Source of the DNA: Actinotignum timonense
GTDB lineage: Bacteria > Actinomycetota > Actinomycetes > Actinomycetales > Actinomycetaceae
Reading direction: 5' to 3'
Assembly (NCBI RefSeq): GCF_030216305.1
Contig: NZ_JASOKT010000001.1
Span: 62,001 to 126,000 of the forward strand
Length of the DNA stretch: 64,000 bases
The position numbers were made by a program, and so were the translations under genes. The notes beneath the pieces were generated by a model. It saw only the letters and a list, made by a program, of their open reading frames with translations. It was not told the origin of the DNA and searched no databases. The first letter of the stretch is position 1. Every line of letters begins with the position of its first letter. Shown one piece after another: positions 8,113 through 19,515 of the stretch.

Positions 8113-10956
8113 GTGAGTGATGTTATCCATGTTCAGGGCGCGCGGGAAAATAACCTCCGTAATATCACGGTGGATATTCCCCGCGATCAACTCGTTGTCT
8201 TTACCGGGCTTTCGGGCTCCGGTAAATCCTCCCTGGCTTTTGACACCATTTTTGCCGAAGGGCAGCGCCGCTACGTGGAATCGCTGAGCTCCTACGCTCG
8301 CATGTTCCTCGGCCAGATGGATAAACCAGATGTGGACCTCATTGAAGGGCTGTCCCCGGCGGTCTCCATCGATCAGAAATCCACCAACCGTAACCCGCGC
8401 TCCACGGTGGGCACGGTTACGGAAGTCTATGACTACCTGCGTTTGCTCTACGCGCGGGCCGGGGTACAGTACTGCCCGGAATGCGGCGCGAAAATCACCG
8501 CCCAAAGTGCCCAGCAAATCGTGGATACCCTCCTCACCTACCCGGAAGGTACCCGTTTCCAGATCCTTGCCCCGGTGGTACGTGACCGCAAGGGCGAATA
8601 CGCGGATGTGTTCACGGATCTCGCCCAGGCCGGCTACACCCGCGCCCGGGTCGATAGCGAAGATATCCGCCTGGATAACCCGCCCAGCCTCGATAAGAAA
8701 CTGCGCCACAATATCGACGTCGTTGTTGATCGCCTCGTGGTACGCGAAGGCATCACCAGCCGCCTCACCGATTCGGTAGAACAGGCTCTCGGACTCTCCT
8801 CCGGGCTCATGGTGGTGGAATTCGTGGACGCGGCCGAAGGCGAAGAACGCTCCCGGCGTTTTTCCGAGCACCGTTCCTGCCCGAACGGGCACGCCCTCGC
8901 CCTGGAAGAAATCGAACCGCGCACCTTCTCTTTTAACGCTCCCTACGGGGCCTGCCCGGCTTGCGATGGCCTGGGTTCCACCCTGGAAGTGGATCCGGAT
9001 CTGGTGGTCCCGCATCCGGAGAAAACCCTCCGGGAGGGCGCCATTGCCCCGTGGACGAGCCACCAGGATTTCTTCACCCGCCAGATGGAAGCCCTGGGGG
9101 AGGAACTTGGCTTCGATGTGGATACCCCCTGGAAGGACCTGCCCAAGAAAGCGCGGAAGGCCCTGCTGGAAGGCAATAACTACAAGGTCACCGTCAAGTA
9201 CCGCAATCGCTGGGGCCGGGAAAAAACCTATGCCACCGGCTTCGAGGGGGTCCTCGGCTACGTCAAACGCAAGCATGGGGAAACCGAATCCAGCTGGTCG
9301 AAGGAACGTTACGAAGGCTATATGCGGGAAATTGCCTGCTCGGCCTGCCACGGTGCCCGCCTCAAGCCGGATGTGCTGGCGGTGCGCATTGGAGACCTCA
9401 ATATTTTCGAGCTGTGCTCCCTCGCCATCGACGATGCCAAAGCCTTCCTCGATTCCGTGGAACTCGATGCGCGCCAAGCCCAGATCGCCGCGCAGGTACT
9501 GCGTGAAATCCAGGTACGGATGGGATTCCTCGTGGATGTGGGGCTGTCCTACCTCACCCTGGCGCGGGGCGCCTCCACGCTTTCGGGCGGGGAAGCCCAG
9601 CGTATCCGCCTCGCCACCCAGATCGGTTCCGGCCTGGTGGGCGTGCTCTACGTCCTCGACGAACCGTCTATCGGCCTCCACCAGCGCGATAACGAAAAAC
9701 TCATCGGCACCCTCGTCAAGCTCCGCGACCTGGGGAATACCCTGATCGTCGTCGAACACGATGAAGAAACGATTCGCACCGCCGATTACGTTATTGATAT
9801 CGGCCCGGGTGCGGGAGAATTCGGGGGGCACGTTGTCTACGCCGGAGATGTTGCGGGCTTGAGCGCTTGCGAAGAATCCGTGACCGGTGCATATCTATCC
9901 GGGAAACGTGCCATAACGACGCCGCAGCAGCGGCGCACTGTTGATCCGCAGCGGAAAATCACGGTGCGGGGCGCACGGGAAAATAACCTCAAAAACGTGG
10001 AGGTGTCTTTCCCCCTCTCTACCTTTATCGCGGTAACCGGGGTGTCCGGCTCCGGGAAATCCACCCTCGTTAACCAGATTCTTTACCGTTCCTTGGCTAA
10101 CCAGCTCAACGGTGCGCATACCGTTCCGGGGCGCCACCGGGAGGTCACCGGGGCCGGGGAGCTCGATAAGGTCGTGCACGTGGATCAGTCACCCATCGGG
10201 CGCACCCCGCGCTCGAATCCGGCCACCTACACCGGGGTATGGGATAAAGTGCGCCAGCTCTTCGCCCAAACCCAGGAGGCGAAGGTGCGCGGCTACGGCC
10301 CGGGGCGCTTCTCCTTTAACGTTAAGGGTGGCCGCTGCGAAGCTTGCAAGGGCGATGGCACCGTGAAAATTGAGATGAACTTCCTCCCCGATGTGTATGT
10401 GCCCTGCGAGGTCTGTCACGGCACCCGTTACAACCGGGAAACCCTGGAAGTGAAGTACCGCGGGAAGAACGTCTCTGAAGTTCTTAATATGACCATTCAC
10501 GAGGCCGCGGAATTCTTCGATCCCATCACGAATATCACCCGCTATCTCACCACCCTGGAACGGGTGGGCCTGGGCTACGTGCGTTTGGGGCAGTCGGCAA
10601 CCACGCTTTCCGGCGGGGAAGCCCAACGCGTCAAGCTCGCTTCGGAATTGCACCGCCGCTCCAGTGGCCGCACTGTCTACATCCTGGATGAGCCCACTAC
10701 GGGCCTGCATTTTGAGGATATTCGCAAGCTCCTCCTGGTGCTGCAATCCCTCGTGGATAAAGGCAATACCGTTATTGTTATCGAGCACAATCTCGATGTC
10801 ATTAAATGCGCGGATTGGGTTATTGACATGGGGCCGGAAGGAGGCGCCGGCGGGGGTACCGTCGTCGCCACTGGAACCCCGGAACAGATCGCCGCGGTGC
10901 CCGAATCCTATACCGGGCAATTCCTCCGCCCCCTCCTGGAGGAGACGAGGAGGTGA
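8113..10956 (+). CDS. uvrA: UvrABC excinuclease subunit A
   Basis: UvrA is the DNA-damage-sensing ABC ATPase of nucleotide excision repair and acts as a dimer with UvrB. The 947-residue product has two ABC modules: Walker [11 protein letters not shown] near residue 40 and [10 protein letters not shown] near residue 645, each with a LSGGEAQR signature. Zinc-binding cysteines are seen in CPEC, CSACHG and the CEACKGDG...CEVCHG pair. The GTG at 8113 starts the canonical [15 protein letters not shown] sequence; the upstream 19 codons overlap the promoter and LexA box and are unlikely to be translated. uvrC begins six bases after the stop. Confidence 0.97.
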   Translation: MSDVIHVQGARENNLRNITVDIPRDQLVVFTGLSGSGKSSLAFDTIFAEGQRRYVESLSSYARMFLGQMDKPDVDLIEGLSPAVSIDQKSTNRNPRSTVGTVTEVYDYLRLLYARAGVQYCPECGAKITAQSAQQIVDTLLTYPEGTRFQILAPVVRDRKGEYADVFTDLAQAGYTRARVDSEDIRLDNPPSLDKKLRHNIDVVVDRLVVREGITSRLTDSVEQALGLSSGLMVVEFVDAAEGEERSRRFSEHRSCPNGHALALEEIEPRTFSFNAPYGACPACDGLGSTLEVDPDLVVPHPEKTLREGAIAPWTSHQDFFTRQMEALGEELGFDVDTPWKDLPKKARKALLEGNNYKVTVKYRNRWGREKTYATGFEGVLGYVKRKHGETESSWSKERYEGYMREIACSACHGARLKPDVLAVRIGDLNIFELCSLAIDDAKAFLDSVELDARQAQIAAQVLREIQVRMGFLVDVGLSYLTLARGASTLSGGEAQRIRLATQIGSGLVGVLYVLDEPSIGLHQRDNEKLIGTLVKLRDLGNTLIVVEHDEETIRTADYVIDIGPGAGEFGGHVVYAGDVAGLSACEESVTGAYLSGKRAITTPQQRRTVDPQRKITVRGARENNLKNVEVSFPLSTFIAVTGVSGSGKSTLVNQILYRSLANQLNGAHTVPGRHREVTGAGELDKVVHVDQSPIGRTPRSNPATYTGVWDKVRQLFAQTQEAKVRGYGPGRFSFNVKGGRCEACKGDGTVKIEMNFLPDVYVPCEVCHGTRYNRETLEVKYRGKNVSEVLNMTIHEAAEFFDPITNITRYLTTLERVGLGYVRLGQSATTLSGGEAQRVKLASELHRRSSGRTVYILDEPTTGLHFEDIRKLLLVLQSLVDKGNTVIVIEHNLDVIKCADWVIDMGPEGGAGGGTVVATGTPEQIAAVPESYTGQFLRPLLEETRR

Positions 10957-10962
10957 CCAGCC

Positions 10963-12951
10963 GTGGCTGATCCACGCAGCTACCGCCCGGCGCCGTCGTC
11001 CATTCCCACCGACCCGGGCGTCTACCGTTTCGTGGACGGTGAAGGGCGCATTCTTTACGTCGGGAAAGCGAAGAATCTACGCAACCGGCTCCAGAATTAT
11101 TTCCAGCCGCCCGAACGCCTCATCCCGCGTATCCGCACCATGGTGCATACCGCCACCAATGTGGTGTGGGTGGTGGTGGGTAGTGAAATCGAGGCCCTCA
11201 CCCTGGAATACTCCTGGATTAAGGAATTCGAACCGCCCTTCAACGTGATGTTTCGGGATAATAAGTCCTATCCCTACCTGGCGGTTTCCCTGGGGGAGGA
11301 GTTCCCGCGCGCCTATATCACCCGGGAAAAGCACCGCAAAGGCACCCTGCACTTCGGGCCGTACACCAAGGTGTGGGCGATCCGAAAAGTGCTGGACGCC
11401 CTGCTTCCCGTCTTCACTATGCGCTCGTGTTCCGATGCGGAATTTCGGCGAGGGCAGCGCACCGGGAAACCCTGCTTTAACACCCATATCGGGCTGTGCA
11501 ACGGGGCCTGCGCCGGGCTGGTGAGCGCGGCGGAGAATCGCGCCGTCGCCGAAGAATTCGTAAAATTCATGGAATCGGACGGCAGCGATTTTATTCGCGC
11601 CCGCACCGCGGAGATGAAAAAAGCAGCTGCCGTGGAAGACTTCGAACGCGCCGCGAAACTACGCGATGAAATCACCGCGATGAAAACCGCAACCGAACGC
11701 AATGTTGTGGTCTTCGATTCCAATCTCAACGCCGATATTATCGGGCTGGAATCCGATGAAATTGATGCCTCGGTCCAGGTTTTTTACGTGCGCGGCGGGC
11801 GAATCCGCGGGCAGCGCGGCTGGGTAACAGAAACCGAAGGCACCGAACCGGCCGATATTATCAACGCGCTGCTCCTCCATATTTACGGCAATCCCGAATA
11901 TGACTCCTATCGCGGGGTGGGGACCCAGGGAGACCGCACCGTGCGGGCCGGAACCTCCGTTGATGACCGGGATCACGTACCGCCCGGGGCCATCCCGGGG
12001 GAGATTTGGGTGCCGGTTTTCCCCTCGGATCGGGCCGGGCTGGAACGCTGGCTCGCACAGCGGCGCGGCGGGCCGGTCCACCTCAAGCGCCCCCAGCGCG
12101 GGCCCAAAGCCCAGCTGGCGGATACCGTGCACGCGAATGCCAAGCAGGCTTTCGACCGTAACAAGCTGGCGCGGGCCGCCGATATTACGGTGCGTTCCCA
12201 AGCCCTGGAAGAGCTGCGCATCGGCCTGGATTTGGATCGCGCCCCGTTGCGCATCGAAGGCTACGATATTTCCCATACCCAGGGCCACCAGCAGGTTGGC
12301 TCCATGGTGGTCTTCGAAGACGGCCTGAAGAAAACCTCCGATTACCGTCATTTCATTGTGCGCGGGCCGGAAGGGCAGGGGGCCCGTGATGATACCGCCG
12401 CGATGGACGAAGTGCTGCGCCGCCGGCTGCGCCGTTTGAACGACGACGACGCGCACGCCGCCGATGCCGGCGGCGTGGAAGACGAAGGTGCACCCACCGC
12501 TGCCCCGCGCCGTTTCGCCTACCGCCCCGACCTCCTCGTGGTGGACGGTGGGCTCCCGCAAGTCAATGCCGCCCAGCGGGTGGTTGATGAGCTCGGCGCC
12601 GATGTGCGGGTGGTGGGCCTGGCCAAACGCCTGGAAGAAGTGTGGATTCCGGGGGAGGAGTTCCCGGTTATTTTCCCGCGTACCTCGCCCGCGCTGCGCC
12701 TGCTCCAGCAGCTACGCGATGAATCGCATCGCTTCGCCATTACTTTCCACCGCAAGAAACGCGGCCAGGCGATGACCCGCTCCGCGCTCGATGCCATCCC
12801 GGGGCTAGGGCCGGCCAAGCAAAAGAAATTGTTGAGCGCGCTCGGTTCGGTCAAACGGATCCGGGAGGCCAGTATCGAGGAGCTCACCGAAGTACCGGGT
12901 ATCGGCCCGGTACTCGCGGCAGCCATTAAGGAAGCACTGGGTGAAGAATAA
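10963..12951 (+). CDS. uvrC: UvrABC excinuclease subunit C
   Basis: UvrC makes the dual incisions around the lesion in nucleotide excision repair. In the 662-residue product the GIY-YIG nuclease domain (DPGVYRF through LYVGKAKNLRNR) is N-terminal, a UVR domain (VEDFERAAKLRDEI) lies near residue 230, the RNase H-like nuclease domain (IEGYDISHTQG) is near residue 430, and tandem helix-hairpin-helix motifs (AIPGLGPAKQKKLL, VPGIGPVLAAAI) close the protein. The GTG start has a strong GAGGAGG site inside the 3' end of uvrA, so the two are co-translated. Confidence 0.97.
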   Translation: MADPRSYRPAPSSIPTDPGVYRFVDGEGRILYVGKAKNLRNRLQNYFQPPERLIPRIRTMVHTATNVVWVVVGSEIEALTLEYSWIKEFEPPFNVMFRDNKSYPYLAVSLGEEFPRAYITREKHRKGTLHFGPYTKVWAIRKVLDALLPVFTMRSCSDAEFRRGQRTGKPCFNTHIGLCNGACAGLVSAAENRAVAEEFVKFMESDGSDFIRARTAEMKKAAAVEDFERAAKLRDEITAMKTATERNVVVFDSNLNADIIGLESDEIDASVQVFYVRGGRIRGQRGWVTETEGTEPADIINALLLHIYGNPEYDSYRGVGTQGDRTVRAGTSVDDRDHVPPGAIPGEIWVPVFPSDRAGLERWLAQRRGGPVHLKRPQRGPKAQLADTVHANAKQAFDRNKLARAADITVRSQALEELRIGLDLDRAPLRIEGYDISHTQGHQQVGSMVVFEDGLKKTSDYRHFIVRGPEGQGARDDTAAMDEVLRRRLRRLNDDDAHAADAGGVEDEGAPTAAPRRFAYRPDLLVVDGGLPQVNAAQRVVDELGADVRVVGLAKRLEEVWIPGEEFPVIFPRTSPALRLLQQLRDESHRFAITFHRKKRGQAMTRSALDAIPGLGPAKQKKLLSALGSVKRIREASIEELTEVPGIGPVLAAAIKEALGEE

Positions 12952-13015
12952 CGGGTTGGCCTCGCGCAAACTGGGCGCGGCGGGCCGTTAAGGAAGCATT
13001 ACCGGAGGAGTAACG
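12915..13015 (+). repeat. imperfect duplication of the uvrC 3' end
   Basis: The last bases of uvrC and its stop region (about 12915-12955, containing CCATTAAGGAAGCACTGG and GAATAACG) recur imperfectly at about 12974-13013 (CCGTTAAGGAAGCATTACC and GAGTAACG). The second copy is outside any gene, between uvrC and rapZ. It looks like a decayed tail duplication. Confidence 0.5.
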
Positions 13016-13044
13016 CTGACCGTTCCGTGTGGCATGATGGAGAT

Positions 13045-13992
13045 ATGAGTGACACGCGTGACATCAACGATACTTCCCGTATCCCCGCCATCGTTCCGGC
13101 CGCGGATTGCAGCACGGAACTACCGCCGGCCAACGTCCCGGAGATCATTATTGTGACGGGGATGTCCGGCGCGGGGCGCTCCCGAGCGGCTGCCACCCTG
13201 GAGGACCTCGGCTGGTACGTGGTAGATAACCTCCCTCCGCGCCTGCTCAGCGCCCTGGCCGGGCTGCTCTCCGGAAACGGGAAAGTGACCCGGATGGCCG
13301 CGGTGGTGGATGTGCGCTCCCGGGAATTCTTCGCCGAACTCCTGGAAGTCCTCACCGATCTCACGAATAGTGGTATTAATTACCGCATTATCTTCCTGGA
13401 TGCCGATGATGCCTCGCTGGTACGCCGCTACGAAAGCGTGCGCCGGCCCCACCCGCTCCAGGGCCACGGCCGGCTTTACGACGGCATCACCGCGGAACGT
13501 AAACTCCTCGCGGATCTGCGCAGCCGCGCCGATTCCGTGATCGATACGTCGCGCCTTTCCGTCCACGATCTTTCCCGGAAAATCCGCCACCTCGTGGGCG
13601 AAACCTCCGGAACAGAAGCCACCCGCGTCACGGTTATGTCCTTCGGCTTCAAATACGGCCTGCCGCTGGACGCGGATAATGTGGCCGATGTGCGCTTCCT
13701 GCCCAATCCCTACTGGATTTCCGAGCTGCGCCACCTGAGCGGCCACGATGAGCCGGTGGCTCATTTCGTGCTGGAGCAGGACGGCGCGGAAGCTTTTGTG
13801 CGCGAGTACTCCCACCTCATCCACACCATCCTGGCCGGCTACGCCCGCGAGCTCAAACCCTTCACCACCACTGCCATTGGCTGCACCGGCGGGAAGCACC
13901 GCTCGGTGGCCATCGCGGAAGCGGTATCCGAAGCACTGCGGGCGGCCGGGCACTCGGTGCGCACCATCCACCGTGATTTGGGGCGCGAATAA
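13045..13992 (+). CDS. rapZ: RNase adapter / nucleotide-binding protein RapZ
   Basis: RapZ (YvcJ) is a P-loop protein; in E. coli it is an RNase adapter controlling glucosamine-6-phosphate synthase, while its role in actinobacteria is not settled. The 315-residue product has the glycine-rich loop VTGMSGAGRSRAA near residue 42, VVDNLPPRL, and the C-terminal domain motif IGCTGGKHRSVAIAE. The Walker lysine is replaced by Arg (GAGRS), as is common in this family. The ATG at 13045 follows CATGAT by six bases, compatible with a leaderless start; GGAG also lies three bases upstream. It overlaps yvcK by one base (TAATG), in the conserved rapZ-yvcK-whiA order. Confidence 0.95.
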   Translation: MSDTRDINDTSRIPAIVPAADCSTELPPANVPEIIIVTGMSGAGRSRAAATLEDLGWYVVDNLPPRLLSALAGLLSGNGKVTRMAAVVDVRSREFFAELLEVLTDLTNSGINYRIIFLDADDASLVRRYESVRRPHPLQGHGRLYDGITAERKLLADLRSRADSVIDTSRLSVHDLSRKIRHLVGETSGTEATRVTVMSFGFKYGLPLDADNVADVRFLPNPYWISELRHLSGHDEPVAHFVLEQDGAEAFVREYSHLIHTILAGYARELKPFTTTAIGCTGGKHRSVAIAEAVSEALRAAGHSVRTIHRDLGRE

Positions 13993-14948
13993 TGGGCGGG
14001 CGCGGTAGTCGCGGCCCGCGCGTCGTCGCCCTCGGGGGCGGTCACGGCCTGTACGCCTCACTTTCGGCCCTGCGACTCATCACCCAAAACATCACCGCCG
14101 TGGTCACCGTTGCGGACGACGGCGGCTCCTCGGGGCGCTTACGCGATGAATTCAACGTGATTCCGCCCGGAGATTTGCGCATGGCGCTGTCTGCCTTATG
14201 CGACGACGGCGAATGGGGCCAGACCTGGCGCGACGTTCTCCAATACCGTTTCTCCTCCGACGGCCCCCTCAACGGGCACGCCATGGGGAACCTTCTTATT
14301 GTTTCCATGTGGGAACAATTGGGGAGCACGGTTTCCGGCCTCGACTGGGTGGGCCAGCTGCTGCGCATTGACGGGCGGGTGCTGCCTATGTCACCCATTC
14401 CGCTGGAAATCGAAGCTCGGGTCATTGATGAGGAAGACGGCCCCCAGCTCTATCGCGGTCAGGTGGCGGTGGCAACGGCCCGCGGCAAAGTGGAGCACGT
14501 CAGCCTCATTCCGGAGAACCCTCCCGCCCAGCCCGAAGCAATCGCCGCTATTGACGAAGCCGATTGGATCGTATTCGGGCCGGGCTCCTGGTACACCTCG
14601 GTTATTCCCCACCTCATGGTTCCCGATCTGCACGCGGCCCTGGTACGCTCCCCGGCCCGCCGAGTCCTCGCCCTCAATCTGCGTACCGAGCGCGAAACCT
14701 GGGGGATGAGCGCCGCGGACCATATCCGTTCCTTCGCCCGCCATGCCCCTGATCTGCGCATTGACGTGGTGGTGGCCGATCCGCGCAGCGTGGACGATAT
14801 CGGTGAAGTAGCCGCGGAAGCCGAAGGTATCGGGGCCACTCTCATGCTGCGACAGGTTAGAATGGGCGATAATCGCGCACGTCACGATGCGCTACGTTTG
14901 GCCGCTGCATATCGGGATGCCTTCGAAGGCGTCATAGGAGATTCCTAA
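13992..14948 (+). CDS. yvcK: gluconeogenesis factor YvcK (CofD-like)
   Basis: YvcK/CuvA is a CofD-superfamily UDP-sugar-binding protein required in Firmicutes and mycobacteria for growth on gluconeogenic carbon and for cell-wall integrity. The 318-residue product has VVALGGGHGLYASLSALR at the N-terminus, VTVADDGGSSGRLRDE, GDLRMALSAL, and IVFGPGSWYTSVIPHL, all family hallmarks. Its start codon overlaps the rapZ stop (TAATG), indicating translational coupling. whiA follows after 84 bases. Confidence 0.96.
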   Translation: MGGRGSRGPRVVALGGGHGLYASLSALRLITQNITAVVTVADDGGSSGRLRDEFNVIPPGDLRMALSALCDDGEWGQTWRDVLQYRFSSDGPLNGHAMGNLLIVSMWEQLGSTVSGLDWVGQLLRIDGRVLPMSPIPLEIEARVIDEEDGPQLYRGQVAVATARGKVEHVSLIPENPPAQPEAIAAIDEADWIVFGPGSWYTSVIPHLMVPDLHAALVRSPARRVLALNLRTERETWGMSAADHIRSFARHAPDLRIDVVVADPRSVDDIGEVAAEAEGIGATLMLRQVRMGDNRARHDALRLAAAYRDAFEGVIGDS

Positions 14949-15032
14949 ATCGGAAGCTCCCGCACGGGGAAGAATCCACAACCGGGATATTCCCCGGTCA
15001 GCAGCGGTTCCACCATCGAAGGAAGGGGAGTC

Positions 15033-16019
15033 GTGTCCGCGTTAACACGTACGGTGAAAGATGAGCTAGCCACCGTTACGCCGGCCTCGCTTTCCGCCGC
15101 TCTGGCTGAACTCACCGCGATGTTCCGGTACGGCGGGGGATTGGCCGTGCGCTCGCGCACCCTGGAACTGGTGGCCGAAGTGGGCCACCGCCCCACCGCG
15201 CAGCGCCTGTGGGAACTGGTGCGCCAACTTTTTTCGGTGGAACCCGAACTTCTCTCGGTCTCCTCGCAGATGCGCCAGGGCCAGCGTTTCCTGGTGCGCT
15301 CCTCGGAAAACACCGAACGCATCGCGGTGAAACTCGGGCTCCTTGATGCGCACGGCCGGCCGGTACGCGGGCTTCCACCCGCGGTGGTGGGCGGCTCGAA
15401 AGCCGATGCGGGAGCTGCCTGGCGCGGAGCTTTCCTGGCGCGCGGCACCCTCATGGAACCCGGGCGCAATGCTTCCCTGGAGATCATTTGCCCGCGCCTC
15501 GAGGCGGCCTACGCACTGGGTGGGCTGGCCCGCCGCCTCGATATTCCCTACCGGGTACGCGAATCGCGCGGGGCCCACCGGATCGATATCCGCGGGGGCG
15601 AAGCGATCTCCGATATGCTCACCCGCATGGGCGCCAATGACGCCGTGCTGCGCTGGGAAGAATTACGTGTGGAACGGGAAGTCCACGGCACGGTTAACCG
15701 TCTTGCTAATTTCGACGACGCAAATATGCGCCGCAGTGCCGATGCCGCTGTTATCGCGGTGATCCGGGTCAAGCGAGCTTTTGAAATTCTTGGCACTGAT
15801 GTCCCGGAGAATTTGCGGGCGGCTGGCGAAGCGCGCATTGCCCACCCGGAAGATTCCCTCAACCTGCTCGGGGAGCAACTCACCCCGCGCGCCACGAAAG
15901 ATGCGGTGGCCGGGCGCTTGCGTCGGCTGAATTCCATGGCGGATAAGCGGGCCAAGGAGCTGGGCATTCCGGACACGATGGCCGCGGTGCGGGCGGCAGG
16001 GCACACGGCAATGTCCTAA
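15033..16019 (+). CDS. whiA: sporulation/division transcription regulator WhiA
   Basis: WhiA combines a degenerate LAGLIDADG homing-endonuclease-like domain with a C-terminal helix-turn-helix and regulates cell division genes in streptomycetes; non-sporulating actinobacteria also carry it. In the 328-residue product the N-terminal VKDELATV segment, the RGAFLARGTLMEPG motif of the LAGLIDADG half, NRLANFDDANMRRSADAA, and the HTH region (LTPRATKDAVAGRLRRLNSMADKRA) are visible. The GTG start has a GGAAGGGGA site upstream. Confidence 0.96.
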   Translation: MSALTRTVKDELATVTPASLSAALAELTAMFRYGGGLAVRSRTLELVAEVGHRPTAQRLWELVRQLFSVEPELLSVSSQMRQGQRFLVRSSENTERIAVKLGLLDAHGRPVRGLPPAVVGGSKADAGAAWRGAFLARGTLMEPGRNASLEIICPRLEAAYALGGLARRLDIPYRVRESRGAHRIDIRGGEAISDMLTRMGANDAVLRWEELRVEREVHGTVNRLANFDDANMRRSADAAVIAVIRVKRAFEILGTDVPENLRAAGEARIAHPEDSLNLLGEQLTPRATKDAVAGRLRRLNSMADKRAKELGIPDTMAAVRAAGHTAMS

Positions 16020-16035
16020 CGCGCGGTAGCGCGTT
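16018..16035 (+). terminator. hairpin at the whiA stop codon
   Basis: A 7-bp perfect stem AACGCGC/GCGCGTT with loop GGTA begins within the whiA TAA stop. No T-run follows, so it may be a weak terminator or mRNA-stabilising hairpin. Confidence 0.45.
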
Positions 16036-16164
16036 CGCCGTCGTCGAAAAATAGAACAGTCAAAAATGGGACTAAGGGCGTGTTATGCCGTTCTCAAGTT
16101 TCGCTCTGTGCCAAAGCTCGCAAGCTCCTTCCAACTGGCATTAGCCCCAGCCGAACGTGACCGG

Positions 16165-16257
16165 TAGAATAGTGAGTGGTTCCGAGAGAAGTTCTCGGAC
16201 GGACTTCTCAAAGACAAGAAGTCGAGTTGGAAACGCGCTAGCTGGCGCGTGAGGAGG
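16165..16257 (+). promoter_or_regulatory. gapA leader: -10 box and three successive hairpins
   Basis: A TAGAAT box at 16165-16170 could be the gapA -10 element. Downstream lie three perfect stem-loops in a row: CCGAGA/TCTCGG (16182-16198), GACTTCT/AGAAGTC (16202-16223) and ACGCGC/GCGCGT (16233-16250). The last ends next to the GAGGAGG ribosome-binding site of gapA. The arrangement suggests a structured, possibly stabilising or regulatory leader; its function is not known. Confidence 0.5.
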
Positions 16258-16261
16258 ATAA

Positions 16262-17272
<1,011 letters not shown>

Positions 17273-17294
17273 AGATCAAGCGATGAGCTGATGT

Positions 17295-17328
17295 GAAGCC
17301 CGTGCGTGCGCTAGCGCGCACGGGCTTC
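17295..17328 (+). terminator. gapA-pgk intercistronic hairpin
   Basis: A 12-bp perfect stem GAAGCCCGTGCG/CGCACGGGCTTC (17295-17306 and 17317-17328) lies between gapA and pgk. The tail is not T-rich. It may reduce read-through or protect the gapA mRNA 3' end so that gapA is expressed above pgk and tpiA (inference). Confidence 0.6.
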
Positions 17329-17347
17329 CCTACGCGAAAGGAAAAAT

Positions 17348-18538
17348 ATGAGGACTATTGAATCGCTCGGTGACCTCACCGGCAAGAAGGTTTTTGTTCG
17401 TTCCGATTTCAACGTTCCGCTGGACGGGGATCGCATCACCGATGACGGCCGTATCCGCGCCGCGCTGCCCACCATTAAGCGTCTCCTCGACGCCAAGGCG
17501 AAGGTCATCGTTTCCGCGCACCTGGGCCGCCCCAAGGGCGAGCCGAAGCCGGAATTCTCCCTCGCTCCGGTAGCCAAGCGCCTGGGCGAACTGCTCGGCC
17601 GTGAGGTCCCCCTCGCGGAGGATACCGTGGGCCCGGACGCCAAGGCTAAGATCGAGGCCCTGAACGACGGCGACATCGTGCTGCTCCAGAACGTGCGTTA
17701 CGACAAGCGCGAAGACTCGAAGGTCGATGCTGACCGCGAAGCTCTCGCCAAGGAATACGCCGCGCTGGCCGATGTGTTCGTTTCCGACGGTTTCGGTGTG
17801 GTGCACCGCAAGCAGGCCTCGGTTTACGATATTGCGAAGCTGCTGCCTTCGGCCGCCGGTGAGCTTGTTGCCAAGGAAATTAATTCACTGTCCAAGGCCA
17901 CCGCGGATCCGGAGCGCCCCTACACCGTGGTGCTGGGTGGCTCCAAGGTGTCCGATAAGATCGGCGTGATTGAGAACCTCCTGGACAAGGCTGATGTTCT
18001 CCTTATCGGTGGCGGCATGGCCTTCACCTTCCTGCGCGCCAAGGGTTATGAGATCGGTTCCTCGCTGTGCGAAGATGACCAGATCGAGAAGGCCCGCGAG
18101 TACCTGGAGACGGCGTCCAATAAGGGCGTGGAGCTGCTCCTGCCGGTAGACGTCGTCGTCGCTGATAAGTTCGATAAGGACGCTGAATCCGAAATCGTTT
18201 CCGCTTCCGATATGCCCGCCAACGGCATGGGCCTGGACATCGGGCCGGAAACCGTGGCCGAATACGCGGAGAAGATCGCTTCCTCGAAGACGATCGTCTG
18301 GAACGGCCCCATGGGCGTCTTCGAATTCCCGGCCTTCGCCGAGGGCACGAAGGGCGTTGCCCAGGCCATGCAGGATGCCGAAGGCTTCACCATCGTTGGT
18401 GGCGGTGACTCCGCGGCGGCCGTGCGCATCCTCGGCTTCGACGAAGAGAAGTTCAACCACATTTCCACCGGCGGTGGCGCTTCCCTCGAATTCCTCGAGG
18501 GTAAGACCCTGCCCGGCATCGCTGTTCTGGAGGGTTAA
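17348..18538 (+). CDS. pgk: phosphoglycerate kinase
   Basis: Transfers phosphate from 1,3-bisphosphoglycerate to ADP in glycolysis. The 396-residue protein shows [13 protein letters not shown] at the N-terminus, [20 protein letters not shown], the hinge region, and the nucleotide-binding GGGDSAAAV and [16 protein letters not shown] motifs at the C-terminus. An AAAGGAAAAAT leader precedes the ATG. The TAA stop overlaps the tpiA ATG (TAATG). Confidence 0.98.
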   Translation: MRTIESLGDLTGKKVFVRSDFNVPLDGDRITDDGRIRAALPTIKRLLDAKAKVIVSAHLGRPKGEPKPEFSLAPVAKRLGELLGREVPLAEDTVGPDAKAKIEALNDGDIVLLQNVRYDKREDSKVDADREALAKEYAALADVFVSDGFGVVHRKQASVYDIAKLLPSAAGELVAKEINSLSKATADPERPYTVVLGGSKVSDKIGVIENLLDKADVLLIGGGMAFTFLRAKGYEIGSSLCEDDQIEKAREYLETASNKGVELLLPVDVVVADKFDKDAESEIVSASDMPANGMGLDIGPETVAEYAEKIASSKTIVWNGPMGVFEFPAFAEGTKGVAQAMQDAEGFTIVGGGDSAAAVRILGFDEEKFNHISTGGGASLEFLEGKTLPGIAVLEG

Positions 18539-19314
18539 TGGCACGCACCCCCCTGATGGCGGGTAACTGGAAGATGAATATGGATCATCTTGAGGCTACC
18601 CACCTTGTCCAAAAAGTCGCGTGGACCCTGGACGACGCCGGTTTCACCTACGGTGATGTGGATGTGGCGGTTTTCGCCCCTTACACCGACCTGCGTTCCA
18701 TCCAGACCCTGTGCGAATCGGATGAGCTGCGCATCGCCTACGGTGCCCAGGATGTGTCCGTACATGACGAAGGCGCCTACACCGGCGAAATCTCCACCTC
18801 GATGCTTTCCAAGCTCGGGTGCAGCTACGTCATTGTGGGCCATTCGGAGCGGCGCGCCTACCACGGCGAAAGCAATGAACTCATCGGCCAGAAGGCACAG
18901 AAGGTTCTTGGCGCTGGCATGATTCCTATCGTCTGCTGCGGTGAAGAACTTGAGGTGCGCAAGGAAGGCCGGCACGTGGAGTACGTCGTCTCCCAGATTG
19001 ACGAACTCTTCGCCGGTTTCCAGGCCGCGGATATTGCCAAGCTCGTGATCGCCTACGAGCCCATCTGGGCTATTGGCACCGGCGAAGTAGCCACCCCGGA
19101 AGACGCCCAGGAAGTCTGCGGCGCCATTCGGGCCCGCATCGAAGAAACCTTCGGTGCGGATGCGGCTGCCGCGGTTCGTATCCAGTACGGCGGGTCGGTC
19201 AAGGCTGCTAACGTCCAGGAAATCATGGCCCAGCCTGATGTTGACGGTGCCCTCGTGGGCGGCGCCAGCCTCAAGGCGGAAGAATTCGCGAAGATCGTGA
19301 TGTTCCGCGGCTAA
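18538..19314 (+). CDS. tpiA: triosephosphate isomerase
   Basis: Interconverts dihydroxyacetone phosphate and glyceraldehyde 3-phosphate. The 258-residue TIM-barrel protein has the substrate-binding GNWKMN at residues 8-13, the catalytic histidine in GHSERR, the catalytic glutamate in [11 protein letters not shown], and the phosphate-binding YGGSVKAAN and LVGGASLK loops. Translation is coupled to pgk by a one-base overlap. A strong terminator follows. Confidence 0.98.
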   Translation: MARTPLMAGNWKMNMDHLEATHLVQKVAWTLDDAGFTYGDVDVAVFAPYTDLRSIQTLCESDELRIAYGAQDVSVHDEGAYTGEISTSMLSKLGCSYVIVGHSERRAYHGESNELIGQKAQKVLGAGMIPIVCCGEELEVRKEGRHVEYVVSQIDELFAGFQAADIAKLVIAYEPIWAIGTGEVATPEDAQEVCGAIRARIEETFGADAAAAVRIQYGGSVKAANVQEIMAQPDVDGALVGGASLKAEEFAKIVMFRG

Positions 19315-19394
19315 GGCCATACCGGCTCAGAGCTATAGCTAAAGGGCGGGGCGTGAAAACTCCGGCCTGATCGGTTGATACCGGCTAGCTCCGG

Positions 19395-19430
19395 CGTGCG
19401 GGGTGGGATTCTTCCCACCCCGCACGTTTT
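19395..19430 (+). terminator. intrinsic terminator of the pgk-tpiA unit
   Basis: A 14-bp perfect stem (CGTGCGGGGTGGGA with its complement, 19395-19408 and 19413-19426) with a 4-base loop, followed by TTTTATTT. Confidence 0.93.
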
Positions 19431-19515
19431 ATTTCCCGCAGCCCGGTTCCACCAGGTACACTAACCAAGGACTCTATTACTCTCCGGGTGCACGAAGCAC
19501 TCGAAAGGACTGGAA

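Noticed and set aside
8041..9831. Upstream extension of the symporter frame to 921 codons
   Set aside because: The added part is antisense to uvrA and has no domain; the ATG at 8040 gives the normal family length.
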